Assembly: GCA_022627515.1 (NCBI GenBank)
Contig: JAKEGK010000004.1
Coordinates: 1 to 40,890, forward strand
From: Gammaproteobacteria bacterium
Lineage (GTDB): Bacteria; Pseudomonadota; Gammaproteobacteria; SZUA-152
Length of the DNA stretch: 40,890 nucleotides
Reading direction: 5' to 3'
The notes beneath the pieces were generated by a model. That model was not told the origin of the DNA and searched no databases. It worked only from the letters and a program-made list of their open reading frames with translations. The position numbers and the translations under genes were made by a program. The stretch's first letter is position 1, and every line of letters starts with the position of its first letter. Shown in pieces: positions 25,856-34,612 of the stretch.

Positions 25856-25886
25856 TGGCGGTTCAAGTTCGAAGGAACTACCGCCA
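25856..25886 (+). terminator. Stem-loop after the undecaheme gene
   Basis: TGGCGGT (25856-25862) and ACCGCCA (25880-25886) enclose an inner AGTTC-GAAG-GAACT hairpin, giving a 12-bp stem with a three-base bulge. No T-run follows at once, so it may be a 3' stabiliser rather than a classic terminator. A weaker repeat, TGTTGTT/AACAACA, lies at 25809-25837. Confidence 0.5.
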
Positions 25887-26017
25887 GTTCAAGCACCTAA
25901 CTGTTTATTGTTTTATAGCAACACTGCCGGATAGTTGAGATTTAATTATGCCGCGTGTTTATGCGATCCCCACGATGAGTTCCAATACCTTCAACGTACA
26001 GCGAAATCCTGCATATC

Positions 26018-28201
26018 ATGTTTTTTAATGCTCCTGAAAAGTGCGCGCACAGCGTGCTTGGACTGGTTTTTTTGTTAACGGCCGTGAGCGCGAATGCCGG
26101 CGTGCCGCGTTTTGCTTATGTGGCCAACCCCTACGACTATACTATCTCCACTTTTTTTCTTGATGAAGACGGCAGGATGTTCCCCAATGGTATGGTGTAT
26201 ACCAGGGATAAGTTTCCCGCAGCATTAATTATACATCCGAACGGGAAGTTTCTTTATGGCGCAACCCGCACTGTGGATACGGCGCCAATCTACAAAATAG
26301 ATCCAACGACAGGCTGGCTGACAGAAGCCACAGGATCGCATTTTAATACCCGCTTGCGTTCACCGTTTTCATTCGGGTTTCATCCTTCGGGAAAGTTCCT
26401 TTATGTTGCAGGCCGTGGTGGCGGTGTCGCGGGATTCCAGGTTAATGAAGAAACCGGCGAACTCGATTATGTGCCGGGTTCGCCATTTAAAGCCGGTGAC
26501 CGAACCCGATGTTTAACAGTACATCCATCGGGTAAGTTTGTGTACGCATCCAACGCGTATTCCAATGATGTTTCAGCATACCGTATTGATCAATCCACAG
26601 GGACGTTATCCGAGTTGGCTAAGTCGCCATTCCCCGGCGGCGAGGCCTGGCCATCGGATGATACCTATGCAAAGCTGCCTGATGTAATTGAGGGCAAAGG
26701 CGGCATGCCATACTACATTACGTCGCATCCGTCCGGTAAATTCGTTTATGTCACTAACTGGGCATCCGCCAGCGTGTCGGTATTCAACGTCAATGAATCT
26801 ACAGGCGATCTGACCCTGGTTGGTGTGCCAAAAGAAACGGGACTGACGCCCTACGCTGTTGCGGTACATCCATCCGGGAAATATGTGTTCGTGAGCACGT
26901 GGGGCGGGAATGATATCTATGTCTATACGGTTGATCCGCGAACGGGTGAGCTTGAACATATCGAAGGTTCACCCTTTGGCACCTTGGGTATAAAACCGGT
27001 TGATATCAATTTCAATAGCGATGGAACTATGGCATTTGTCGCCAATAACGGATCCAATAATGTTTCGATTTTTGATGTGGATGTCGGTACCGGCAGATTA
27101 ACGCTTAAAGATCTTGCTATGACCCGGGCTGGTTCCATTGATGCGGCGCTGGTAAAAGTGGAACAGCCGGTCAGGTTAGAACCCAACTATGCGTTTGTCA
27201 TTGATAATGCCTCCGGTTCATTAATCAGTTACCGGGTTGATACTGCTACAGGCGATTTGACGGAAATGGCGCGCGCAAAGACCGGAAAACAGCCGGTCGC
27301 GGTTGCGCAGGATCCGCAGAACCGTTTTGTCTACGTGGCGAATGCCGGTTCCAGCAATGTATCCGCTTTTGCCATCAATAACAGTACTGGCGCCCTGACG
27401 GAAGTGGAAGGTTCGCCCTATGCAACCGGTGAAAATCCCGCTGCCATCAGCGTTGACGCTAACGGATGGTATCTGTATACACTGAACCACGGCAGCCAGG
27501 ATATGTCGGTGTTTTTGATTCATGTAAAAAAGGGACAGCTGGCGGAAGTGCAGGGATCACCCGTTCCCATTAAAAAACAGCCACAGAAATTGGCAACAGA
27601 TCCAACATCCCGGTTTGTGTATGTTAATGCCCGCGATGACAAATCCATCAATGTCTTTCGTTTTCGCCAGGCGATCACTCCATCCATATTTGAAATTTCA
27701 GACTATGGCTCGCCTTTTATATTTAACACGGATCCCAGTGACGTTGCCATTGATCCCACCGGCAGGTTTGCCCTCATTCTGCAAAGCGAAGCAAAGCAGA
27801 TATCCATGTTTTTTGTGCATGTGGCGACAGGGGCGTTAATTCCGATCCAGGAAAACCTGCAGCCTTACCCATTCAAGGGTGAAGGGGCTGTTAAAGCGAT
27901 ATTCCATCCCAACGGCAAGTTTGCTTACGTTCTGAATCGCGAGAGTAAAAATATAATCCAGTTACAGGTTGAAAGGCTCAACGGTCTATTAAGTGAAATT
28001 GCGGAACCGCTTGCAACCAATGGCAAGCCGTTGTCATTTAACATTGATCCATCAGGCCGCTATCTTTATGTGGTAAACGAGAATGAAAAAGGCCTGGTTA
28101 AATACGGCATTGACAAATCGACAGGAAAGTTAACGAACCTTGGGGCAATTAAATTGCCTTATTCTCCCGCGGAGATGGCCATTTCGCGCGAGTTTAAATG
28201 A
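26018..28201 (+). CDS. Long YncE/lactonase-type beta-propeller, secreted
   Basis: This 727-residue protein has a signal peptide (VLGLVFLLTAVSANA) and mature start GVPRFAYVAN. It carries many copies of the repeat IHPSGKFVYVTN..SASVSVFNV..STGDLT, typical of 6-phosphogluconolactonase-like (Lactonase/YncE) propellers. The length allows two seven-bladed propellers. The break between them is near residue 375, at EPNYAFVIDN. It lies in a fresh unit between the undecaheme gene and resB. Enzyme activity is doubtful because such surface propellers are often binding proteins. Association with the cytochromes is inferred from position only. Confidence 0.85.
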   Translation: MFFNAPEKCAHSVLGLVFLLTAVSANAGVPRFAYVANPYDYTISTFFLDEDGRMFPNGMVYTRDKFPAALIIHPNGKFLYGATRTVDTAPIYKIDPTTGWLTEATGSHFNTRLRSPFSFGFHPSGKFLYVAGRGGGVAGFQVNEETGELDYVPGSPFKAGDRTRCLTVHPSGKFVYASNAYSNDVSAYRIDQSTGTLSELAKSPFPGGEAWPSDDTYAKLPDVIEGKGGMPYYITSHPSGKFVYVTNWASASVSVFNVNESTGDLTLVGVPKETGLTPYAVAVHPSGKYVFVSTWGGNDIYVYTVDPRTGELEHIEGSPFGTLGIKPVDINFNSDGTMAFVANNGSNNVSIFDVDVGTGRLTLKDLAMTRAGSIDAALVKVEQPVRLEPNYAFVIDNASGSLISYRVDTATGDLTEMARAKTGKQPVAVAQDPQNRFVYVANAGSSNVSAFAINNSTGALTEVEGSPYATGENPAAISVDANGWYLYTLNHGSQDMSVFLIHVKKGQLAEVQGSPVPIKKQPQKLATDPTSRFVYVNARDDKSINVFRFRQAITPSIFEISDYGSPFIFNTDPSDVAIDPTGRFALILQSEAKQISMFFVHVATGALIPIQENLQPYPFKGEGAVKAIFHPNGKFAYVLNRESKNIIQLQVERLNGLLSEIAEPLATNGKPLSFNIDPSGRYLYVVNENEKGLVKYGIDKSTGKLTNLGAIKLPYSPAEMAISREFK

Positions 28202-28286
28202 TATTGATCCTGCCAAAGACTGTAATGATGCCGGGCGGCGGCAGGTTTTGTATGAGCGTAACTCTAAATCCGGATACTTGCCGGGA

Positions 28287-29384
28287 ATGCTGAAACTAAT
28301 CAAAAAATTTTCATCGTTGAAAATCACCCTGGCTGGAATGGGATTGCTGGTTGTTGGCGCCATGCTTAGTTACGGCAATCCTCTGACTACGCCAATCTGG
28401 GTGTTGGTCGTGCCGATGGCTTTGCTGGCCGTTAACCTGATCGCCGCAATTATCACCAATGCCCGAATCAATCAGCAACCGGGATTGCTGGTTTTTCATG
28501 TGAGTTTATTGTTGATTTTGCTGCTTGCCACCATTGGCCGGCTGACCCACATGGATGCGCACCTGGAGCTGGTAGTGGGAACCGAATTTGAGCCTGGTAA
28601 ATTACTGGAAAGCAACTCCGGCCCCCTGCATGCTGGAGATATTGATAAAGTCCATTTTGTGCAAAGGCCTTTTAGCGTTGAATATGCGCCAGGTCTGCGG
28701 CGTGGTTTAACCCACAGTCATGTCAAAGTAAAAACCGCAAGCGGTGAATGGGAAGACCGGATTGTGGGTGACGACCGGCCGCTGGTAATTGAAGGCTATC
28801 GTTTTTATACAACCTTTAACAAAGGTTTCACGCCGGTACTAACCTGGATGCCAACGCAAGGTGAACCGATAACCGGTACTATCAATATGCCGTCTTATCC
28901 ATTATTTGAATATAAGCAGGACAACCGCTGGCATCCACCCGGCAGCGACACGGAAATCAAATTCTGGTTACAACTGAATACCGGTATGAAAGAAGAGAAT
29001 TACTGGGTATTGGATGGAAGAACCTCCACAGGGGTGTTGATTGTCACTACCGATGATGCACGTCATGAAGTTCAGCTCGGTAAGTCAGTGGATTTGCCCA
29101 ATGGCCGTTTGCGTTTTGACGGGTTGACCACCTGGATGGGGTATCGCCTGTTTTACGATCCTACCATTCAATGGTTATTTTTTGTTGCCATTATGGGTGT
29201 TTTGGGTTTAACGCAATATTTCTGGAAGAAAATTAATCTGCAACCGTGGATGGATGAAAAGCCTGATACAATCGTGGAAGACGGCGGGAAACCATCCGGC
29301 GGCATTGGCAGTCAAACCGGTCGTAAACCAGTAATGAGCGGTGATCCAGCATCGTCCGCGTATTTGACGGGGGATAGACAATGA
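28287..29384 (+). CDS. resB: ResB-like cytochrome c biogenesis protein
   Basis: ResB (Ccs1) works with ResC/CcsA in System II to bring heme to apocytochromes at the outer face of the inner membrane. The product of about 365 residues is shorter than Bacillus ResB. It starts with SLKITLAGMGLLVVGAML, has membrane segments at about 10-30, 37-57 and 68-85 and a large periplasmic domain. A last membrane segment lies near 295-310 (WLFFVAIMGVLGLTQYFW). The ATG at 28287 is chosen because the upstream frame is charged and lacks homology; the ribosome site is poor. The stop overlaps resC by ATGA. Finding it next to a full Ccm set is unusual. Confidence 0.8.
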   Translation: MLKLIKKFSSLKITLAGMGLLVVGAMLSYGNPLTTPIWVLVVPMALLAVNLIAAIITNARINQQPGLLVFHVSLLLILLLATIGRLTHMDAHLELVVGTEFEPGKLLESNSGPLHAGDIDKVHFVQRPFSVEYAPGLRRGLTHSHVKVKTASGEWEDRIVGDDRPLVIEGYRFYTTFNKGFTPVLTWMPTQGEPITGTINMPSYPLFEYKQDNRWHPPGSDTEIKFWLQLNTGMKEENYWVLDGRTSTGVLIVTTDDARHEVQLGKSVDLPNGRLRFDGLTTWMGYRLFYDPTIQWLFFVAIMGVLGLTQYFWKKINLQPWMDEKPDTIVEDGGKPSGGIGSQTGRKPVMSGDPASSAYLTGDRQ

Positions 29385-30229
29385 ATAACCTGGTTGCAGA
29401 AGTGCCCTGGTTATGGTCCGGTTTAGGCGCCTATTTCGCGGCGACCCTGGTGGCAATTTGGGGCGTTGTTCCCCGCTTTGCCGGCATGCCTGTTATAAAA
29501 ACCCACCGCCATGAGTACCTCGTGCTGGCGTTTCTGATTCTCGGGGTGGCGTTGCTGGCAGTGGCCATTACCGAGCGGTGGATTCGCATCGGCCACGGAC
29601 CGTGGATAAGCCTGTTCGAATTATTGATGAGTCAGTTGTGGAGTCTGGGGTTGATATTCCTTTTGCTGTATTGGCGTTTGCCGGGCCTAAGACCCAGCGC
29701 GGTGATCGTGTTGCCGGTGATGTGGGTGCTCGGCACCTGGGTATTGACGCTGGAACCGGCCGCCAGCCACTTTCCCGCAACTTATTACAATTCCTGGAAG
29801 TGGGTGCACGTGGGTCTGGGTAAAATGTTTCTGGCTTTGTTGCTGGCTGGTGTCGGCCTGGCGGGCGTACTGATACTACGCCAGACCCGGCGGGGTAAAA
29901 CCTGGTTCAAGAGTATGCCATCGGATGTAATAGTCGACCGGCTCGCGTGGCGCTTCATGATGCTGGCCCTGGTGTTTGACAGCCTGATGCTGATTGCCGG
30001 CGCGGTGTGGGCGCAGGATGCATGGGGCCGCTACTGGGCCTGGGATCCTTTAGAGACATCGGCGTTTCTCACCTGGCTGTTTCTGGCCATTGGACTACAC
30101 ATCAGATTGAGTTATCGCATACCGCCTGTAATCAGTGGCCTGATGATCATCGGCGTTTTTGTTATGGCGTTCGCAACATATTTTGGCACACCTTATATCA
30201 GTCCAGCGGCTCACAAAGGGATGGTATAA
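29381..30229 (+). CDS. resC: ResC/CcsA-type heme-handling protein
   Basis: This 282-residue multi-pass protein presents heme for attachment to cytochromes in System II. It has the tryptophan-rich WWD-type motif WGRYWAWDPLETSAF near residues 208-222. Likely heme-ligand histidines sit in IGHGPW, WVHVGLG and GLHIRL. It resembles CcsA more than CcmC, in which the motif reads WDARLTSEL as in the copy at 33116. It overlaps resB by four bases and clearly forms one transcript with it. About eight membrane segments are visible. Confidence 0.85.
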   Translation: MNNLVAEVPWLWSGLGAYFAATLVAIWGVVPRFAGMPVIKTHRHEYLVLAFLILGVALLAVAITERWIRIGHGPWISLFELLMSQLWSLGLIFLLLYWRLPGLRPSAVIVLPVMWVLGTWVLTLEPAASHFPATYYNSWKWVHVGLGKMFLALLLAGVGLAGVLILRQTRRGKTWFKSMPSDVIVDRLAWRFMMLALVFDSLMLIAGAVWAQDAWGRYWAWDPLETSAFLTWLFLAIGLHIRLSYRIPPVISGLMIIGVFVMAFATYFGTPYISPAAHKGMV

Positions 30230-30274
30230 AACAGGTGTGGAAAAAAGTTTGGATTAGAAGGCCGGTAAACATTC

Positions 30275-30991
30275 ATGTCCGATGTGAGTAACAATAACGT
30301 TGGTAAATCAAATATAAGTTATGAGAACCTGGTTTCCATTGCCGCGGTAATCTTTGTCTTCATGATTGGCAGTGGTTTCTTCACGTTTGCCAGGCAATAT
30401 CCGCCAGAGTATGTTGATTTCAACGTAATAAAACGTCAGCCGGAATTGCAGGGTTATACCCGCCCAAAAGCAGCCGAGGAGACAACGCCGGAACAAGCCG
30501 GCGCCAGGCAAATCAGTTTGCTGGAAGGATTATCGCAGGAGAATGCGCAATTGTTGCAGCAACGCTTTGACCAGGCTGCATCATTGCTGCACGCAGGGCA
30601 GTTCGCATACGCAATCACGGCATTGGATCAAGTGATAAAAATTCAGCCGCGGATGCCCGAAGCCTATGTTAATCTGGGATATGCATATTTAGGGCTCAAC
30701 GAGTATCAGACGTCAGCCAACGCTTTTTCCAAAGCGATAGATTTACGTCCCAATCAGGTCAATGCATATTATGGACTGGCGGAAGCGCTGGAAGGCCTGC
30801 AGGACTATGAAGGTGCATTGGGCGCCATGCGCAGTTATGTTCATTTGTCATCTCCCGACGATCCGTTCGCGACCAAAGCCAGGGCCGCGATCTGGGAATT
30901 GGAAACCAAATTAGGCCGTAATCCCCAGATAGAACAACATGAAAAATCCATGGAGTTCGATAGTAAACGATTTGTTTCACCGCATAACTAA
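30275..30991 (+). CDS. Membrane-anchored TPR protein
   Basis: This 238-residue protein has one N-terminal membrane segment (LVSIAAVIFVFMIGSGFFTF) followed by a periplasmic domain. Three TPR repeats run from about residue 95 to 200: AGQFAYAITALDQVIKIQP, EAYVNLGYAYLGLNEYQT and the NAYYGLAEALEGLQDYEGA unit. It resembles NrfG/CcmI-type TPR proteins that hold apocytochromes for heme attachment. The neighbours resB, resC and a thioredoxin support that role, though direct evidence is lacking. It lies 46 bases after resC. A general cell-division or adhesion TPR function cannot be excluded. Confidence 0.78.
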   Translation: MSDVSNNNVGKSNISYENLVSIAAVIFVFMIGSGFFTFARQYPPEYVDFNVIKRQPELQGYTRPKAAEETTPEQAGARQISLLEGLSQENAQLLQQRFDQAASLLHAGQFAYAITALDQVIKIQPRMPEAYVNLGYAYLGLNEYQTSANAFSKAIDLRPNQVNAYYGLAEALEGLQDYEGALGAMRSYVHLSSPDDPFATKARAAIWELETKLGRNPQIEQHEKSMEFDSKRFVSPHN

Positions 30992-31052
30992 ATACGGTGG
31001 AAACATTATAGCCAAATCATCAATTAACGATCCGGCAGCGTAAAATTTTTCT

Positions 31053-31610
31053 ATGCCACCAATGCAAAGCAACAATATTTCTATTCTCCTGGTTGCTTTT
31101 TTCATACTGATGTTTGTAAACAGCTGTGAGCAATCGTTGCCGCCTCTCAAGGTGCAGGCGGGACAGGCGGTTGCTCAGGAATTGGATGTTCAGGATTTAA
31201 AGGGCAAGGACACCAAGCTGTCTCTGGTTACAGGCAAGCTCCTGATCCTGAATATATGGGCGACGTGGTGTGGTCCGTGCCGTCATGAAATTCCGAGCCT
31301 GGACCGCTTATCGCAAAAGTTAGACAGTGATCACTTTTCGGTAGTGGGTTTGTCTGTGGATAGCGACGATCACGTGGTGCGGGAATTTTTGATCGAACGC
31401 AAGGTTACTTTTAACAATTACATGGATCCCGCCATGACCGTTGCTAACCAGGTATTTGGCGTTCGCGCATTCCCTTCGACGTTTGTCTTTGCGCCCGATG
31501 GACGTTTATTGGATGTTATTGAAGGCTGGAGGGAATGGGACAACCTGCAAATGATTAACAGGATTACCAATTTACACACGCCAGCCACGCAAGAAAGGCG
31601 GTCGGGCTAA
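31053..31610 (+). CDS. ResA/TlpA-type thioredoxin, membrane-anchored
   Basis: This 185-residue protein has an N-terminal membrane segment (ILLVAFFILMFVNSC) and may be a lipoprotein at C24, although the lipobox VNSC is off consensus. The thioredoxin fold follows with the active site WATWCGPC (C73, C76) and the cis-proline region AFPSTFVFAPDG. ResA-like proteins reduce the disulfide of apocytochrome CXXCH motifs before heme attachment. Its place after resB, resC and the TPR gene makes that role likely. It differs from the CcmG at 36625, whose site is WCVAC. It ends about 150 bases before ccmA. Confidence 0.83.
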   Translation: MPPMQSNNISILLVAFFILMFVNSCEQSLPPLKVQAGQAVAQELDVQDLKGKDTKLSLVTGKLLILNIWATWCGPCRHEIPSLDRLSQKLDSDHFSVVGLSVDSDDHVVREFLIERKVTFNNYMDPAMTVANQVFGVRAFPSTFVFAPDGRLLDVIEGWREWDNLQMINRITNLHTPATQERRSG

Positions 31611-31757
31611 TCAAAATTAGATGAAATCGGGTATTTCTGTTATTTCCAGCAGGCAGGAAATGCCTAAAGCCTGGAGAAATCAAAAAAATTCGTGATACAC
31701 TCGTTGTTCCATGACAGTCTGACAATTGGTGATTAAATAGTAGGCAAAGACGAAAAA

Positions 31758-32378
31758 ATGCTGGAAGTACGCGAACTTGAATGCGTGCGTGGTGATCACC
31801 GCTTGTTCAAAGGTCTGAATTTTACGTTGCAGCCAGGAGAGCTACTGCACCTGCGCGGCAAAAACGGGGCTGGGAAAACCAGCCTGTTACGCACCATCTG
31901 TGGGTTGACGGCACCTGCCAGCGGAGAAGTACTCTGGAAAGGCGAGAATATCCGCTCCCTTCGTGATGAATATAATCGTGGTTTAACGTTCTTAGGTCAC
32001 TTAAACGGAATTAAAGGTGAACTGAGCGCACTGGAGAATTTGCGGATCAGTAGTTCACTTTCCGGTGAAAAAATTCCGGAAAATCAGATACTCGATGCCT
32101 TGCATAAAATGGGATTAAAAGGGCGCGAAGATCTGCCTACGAAAGTGCTGTCGCAGGGCCAAAAACGCCGAGTGGCGCTGGCGCGGCTGTTAATTACCAA
32201 AACCACGTTGTGGGTGCTTGACGAGCCTTTTACCGCCCTGGATGTGCACGCGATTGATGTGCTTAAGGCTTTGATTGCCAGGCATATTCAGGCGAAAGGA
32301 CTGACGATTTTAACCACGCACCAGCATGTTGAAATCGATGTTGGTGTGTTAAAAGAGATTGATCTGAGTGCCGCATGA
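31758..32378 (+). CDS. ccmA: Heme exporter ATP-binding protein CcmA
   Basis: CcmA is the ATPase of the CcmABCD complex that frees heme-loaded CcmE in cytochrome c System I. The 206-residue protein has Walker A GKNGAGKT near residues 35-42, signature LSQGQKRRVALARLL and Walker B WVLDEPFTALD. The length is usual for CcmA. It starts the ccm operon and overlaps ccmB by four bases (ATGA). The ribosome site is poor, and the 150 bases upstream hold a TGATACACT element that might be an extended -10 box. Confidence 0.95.
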   Translation: MLEVRELECVRGDHRLFKGLNFTLQPGELLHLRGKNGAGKTSLLRTICGLTAPASGEVLWKGENIRSLRDEYNRGLTFLGHLNGIKGELSALENLRISSSLSGEKIPENQILDALHKMGLKGREDLPTKVLSQGQKRRVALARLLITKTTLWVLDEPFTALDVHAIDVLKALIARHIQAKGLTILTTHQHVEIDVGVLKEIDLSAA

Positions 32379-33058
32379 GTGAATCGAGTCTTCTATTAGC
32401 CAGCCGTTCGATGTTGGTGCGGGATTTGACACTCGCCATGCGGCGCAAGGCCGATGTTCTGACGACCTTGTTCTTTTTTCTTATCGTTGTCAGCCTGTTT
32501 CCCCTGGGTGTGGGACCTCAAATGGAAATGTTGCGCGGGATCGCGCCAGGTGTAATCTGGGTTGCCGCACTACTGGCATCCATGTTGTCACTCGGACGCC
32601 TGTTTTCCGATGATTACCAGGATGGAACCCTGGAGCAGATTCTGCTGGAACCGCATCCACTGTCAGTGCTTGTGCTCAGCAAGGTACTGGCGCACTGGTT
32701 ATTGTCAGGATTGCCGCTGGTTATATTTTCACCCTTGCTGGCTATGCAGCTAGGCTTGGATGGCGAAGCCATAGTATTATTACTGATTACCTTGATGCTG
32801 GGCACGCCGGCATTAAGTCTGATTGGCGCCGTGGGGGCGGCATTGACGTTGGGATTGCGGGGCGGCGGAGTGCTGATTTCACTGCTCGTATTGCCTCTTT
32901 ACATTCCTATTTTGATTTTTGGCGCAGGCGCCGTGGAATCGCAAAATGCCGGCCTGGGTGCGCAAGCGCATTTATCCATCCTGGGCGCATTCCTGATGTT
33001 GACCCTGGTATTCGCGCCGATTAGTACGGCGACTGCTTTGCGCATCAGTATGGATTAA
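32375..33058 (+). CDS. ccmB: Heme exporter membrane protein CcmB
   Basis: CcmB is the membrane partner of CcmA. The 227-residue protein has about six membrane segments. It keeps the family features RDLTLAMRRKADVLTTLFFFLIV at the start, FSDDYQDGTLEQILLEP in the first loop, and PLYIPILIFGAGAV in a late membrane helix. It overlaps ccmA by four bases and lies 57 bases before ccmC. The length matches the family. Confidence 0.95.
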   Translation: MSESSLLLASRSMLVRDLTLAMRRKADVLTTLFFFLIVVSLFPLGVGPQMEMLRGIAPGVIWVAALLASMLSLGRLFSDDYQDGTLEQILLEPHPLSVLVLSKVLAHWLLSGLPLVIFSPLLAMQLGLDGEAIVLLLITLMLGTPALSLIGAVGAALTLGLRGGGVLISLLVLPLYIPILIFGAGAVESQNAGLGAQAHLSILGAFLMLTLVFAPISTATALRISMD

Positions 33059-33115
33059 CGAATGAAGTGGTTATTGGCAGTTATCTGATTAAACAGTTTA
33101 TCGCACGAAGAATTC

Positions 33116-33874
33116 ATGGGCTTTAAAAACTCCGTCATCTGGTTGTATTTCTCTTCACCCAGAAACTTTTATCCCTTCGCGGGAAAATTGATACCGTGGT
33201 TTGGCTGGCTGGCTGCGGTATTGATGATTATTGGCTTGTATATCGGGTTCTTTGTTGCGCCACCGGTTTTGTCTGACCAGAAGGAATATTACGTCATTAT
33301 CTTTATCCATGTTCCAGCCGCCTGGATGTCGATGTTTATTTATATCATTATGTCCCTGTACGCATTTATTGCGTTGGTATGGAATATCAAAATGTCCGAG
33401 ATGATGGCGACCGCACTGGCGCCGACTGGCGCCATGTTCACCTTTCTGGCCTTGTGGACAGGCGCATTGTGGGGCCGGCCGAGTTGGGGGGCTTACTGGG
33501 TGTGGGATGCGCGTCTCACATCAGAGTTAATATTGCTTTTTCTCTATATTGGATTTATGTCGCTGCAATCCGCCATTGATGATCCGCGCCGCGCCGCGCG
33601 CGCCAGCGGATTGCTGGCGGTAGTGGGTGCGATCAACGTTCCGATAATTTATTTTTCCGTGCGCTGGTGGAATACGCTGCATCAGGGATTTTCAGTACAG
33701 CCAGCGCAAACGCAGCAATTGATGGATCCATCGATTAAATGGGGGATGCTCATACTTGCGCTGGCGTTCTGGATGTACACCATCGCGGTAGTGTTGTATC
33801 GCGTGCGCACCATCATCCTAGAACGCGAACGTCAAACCACCTGGGTGCAGGAGCTGGTAAGCAGTAAATCATGA
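33116..33874 (+). CDS. ccmC: Heme handling protein CcmC
   Basis: CcmC loads heme onto CcmE at the periplasmic face of the inner membrane. The 252-residue protein has six membrane helices. The WWD motif is WGRPSWGAYWVWDARLTSEL at about residues 119-138, with the flanking heme-ligand histidines in FIHVPAAWMS and in RWWNTLHQG. The C-terminal extension ends in QELVSSKS. It overlaps ccmD by four bases. Confidence 0.96.
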   Translation: MGFKNSVIWLYFSSPRNFYPFAGKLIPWFGWLAAVLMIIGLYIGFFVAPPVLSDQKEYYVIIFIHVPAAWMSMFIYIIMSLYAFIALVWNIKMSEMMATALAPTGAMFTFLALWTGALWGRPSWGAYWVWDARLTSELILLFLYIGFMSLQSAIDDPRRAARASGLLAVVGAINVPIIYFSVRWWNTLHQGFSVQPAQTQQLMDPSIKWGMLILALAFWMYTIAVVLYRVRTIILERERQTTWVQELVSSKS

Positions 33875-34047
33875 GTGCGATAACCGAGTTTTTCTATTTT
33901 AGCGGGTATGCCTGGTATGTATGGGGTTCTTATGGTCTCACCGCAGCCTTCATGATTGCAGAAGTGATATTGGTGATCCGCGGCAAAAAAAGCATGGTAA
34001 ACCGCTTGGCCCGAATGGCGCGGTTGAATAATTCAAGCAGTGAATAA
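33871..34047 (+). CDS. ccmD: Heme exporter small protein CcmD
   Basis: This 58-residue protein starts with an ATG that overlaps the ccmC stop (ATGA) and ends in TAA at 34045-34047. The N-terminal FFYFSGYAWYVWGSYGLTAA is characteristic of CcmD. A single membrane helix (AAFMIAEVILVI) and a basic tail (RGKKSMVNRLARMARL) follow. CcmD stabilises the CcmABC-CcmE complex and aids heme release. Its place between ccmC and ccmE is the standard one. Confidence 0.9.
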   Translation: MSAITEFFYFSGYAWYVWGSYGLTAAFMIAEVILVIRGKKSMVNRLARMARLNNSSSE

Positions 34048-34125
34048 AGGGTTATCAAGTCTTGTTGAACAAAACGTTGTAAAACGGGATCAGATACCTT
34101 GTTGTGAAAATGCAGGTGACAAATT

Positions 34126-34584
34126 ATGAAAGTAAGGCATAAGCGACTGGCGTTTATCATCGTGGGATTGGCGGGATTGGCGGTTGCCATAGGATTGATA
34201 GCCAATGCATTTAATCAGAACCTGGTGTTTTTTTTCAGCCCCAGCGATGTTCAGGCCAATCAGGCGCCCGTCAATCGAGATTTCCGCCTGGGTGGCCTGG
34301 TGGAAGAAGGCAGTTTGAAACGCGAGGACGATGGGCTAACGGTACATTTTATTGTGACGGACTACGCTCATACGATACCCGTAACCTTCACCGGTATATT
34401 GCCGGATTTGTTCCGTGAAGGCCAAGGTGTGGTGGCGCAGGGCAAGTTAAACGAAAACGGCGTCTTCATGGCAAAAGAAGTGCTTGCCAAGCATGATGAG
34501 TCCTACATGCCGCCGGAAGTGCAGGACGCATTAGATAAAGCGAAACAATCCGCAAGCGCCTCTGTCGTCAAAGACAGTCAATAA
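34126..34584 (+). CDS. ccmE: Periplasmic heme chaperone CcmE
   Basis: CcmE binds heme covalently through a histidine and delivers it to the CcmF/H ligase. The 152-residue protein has an N-terminal anchor (LAFIIVGLAGLAVAIGLI) and the OB-fold domain. The heme-binding histidine is H123 in LAKHDESYMPPEV, matching the E. coli motif LAKHDENYTPPEV. FRLGGLVEEGSLKR and VTFTGILPDLFREGQGVV are further family segments. It lies 78 bases after ccmD and 28 before ccmF. Confidence 0.96.
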   Translation: MKVRHKRLAFIIVGLAGLAVAIGLIANAFNQNLVFFFSPSDVQANQAPVNRDFRLGGLVEEGSLKREDDGLTVHFIVTDYAHTIPVTFTGILPDLFREGQGVVAQGKLNENGVFMAKEVLAKHDESYMPPEVQDALDKAKQSASASVVKDSQ

Positions 34585-34612
34585 ACCGATTCAATGAGGG
34601 AGTGAACAAGCC

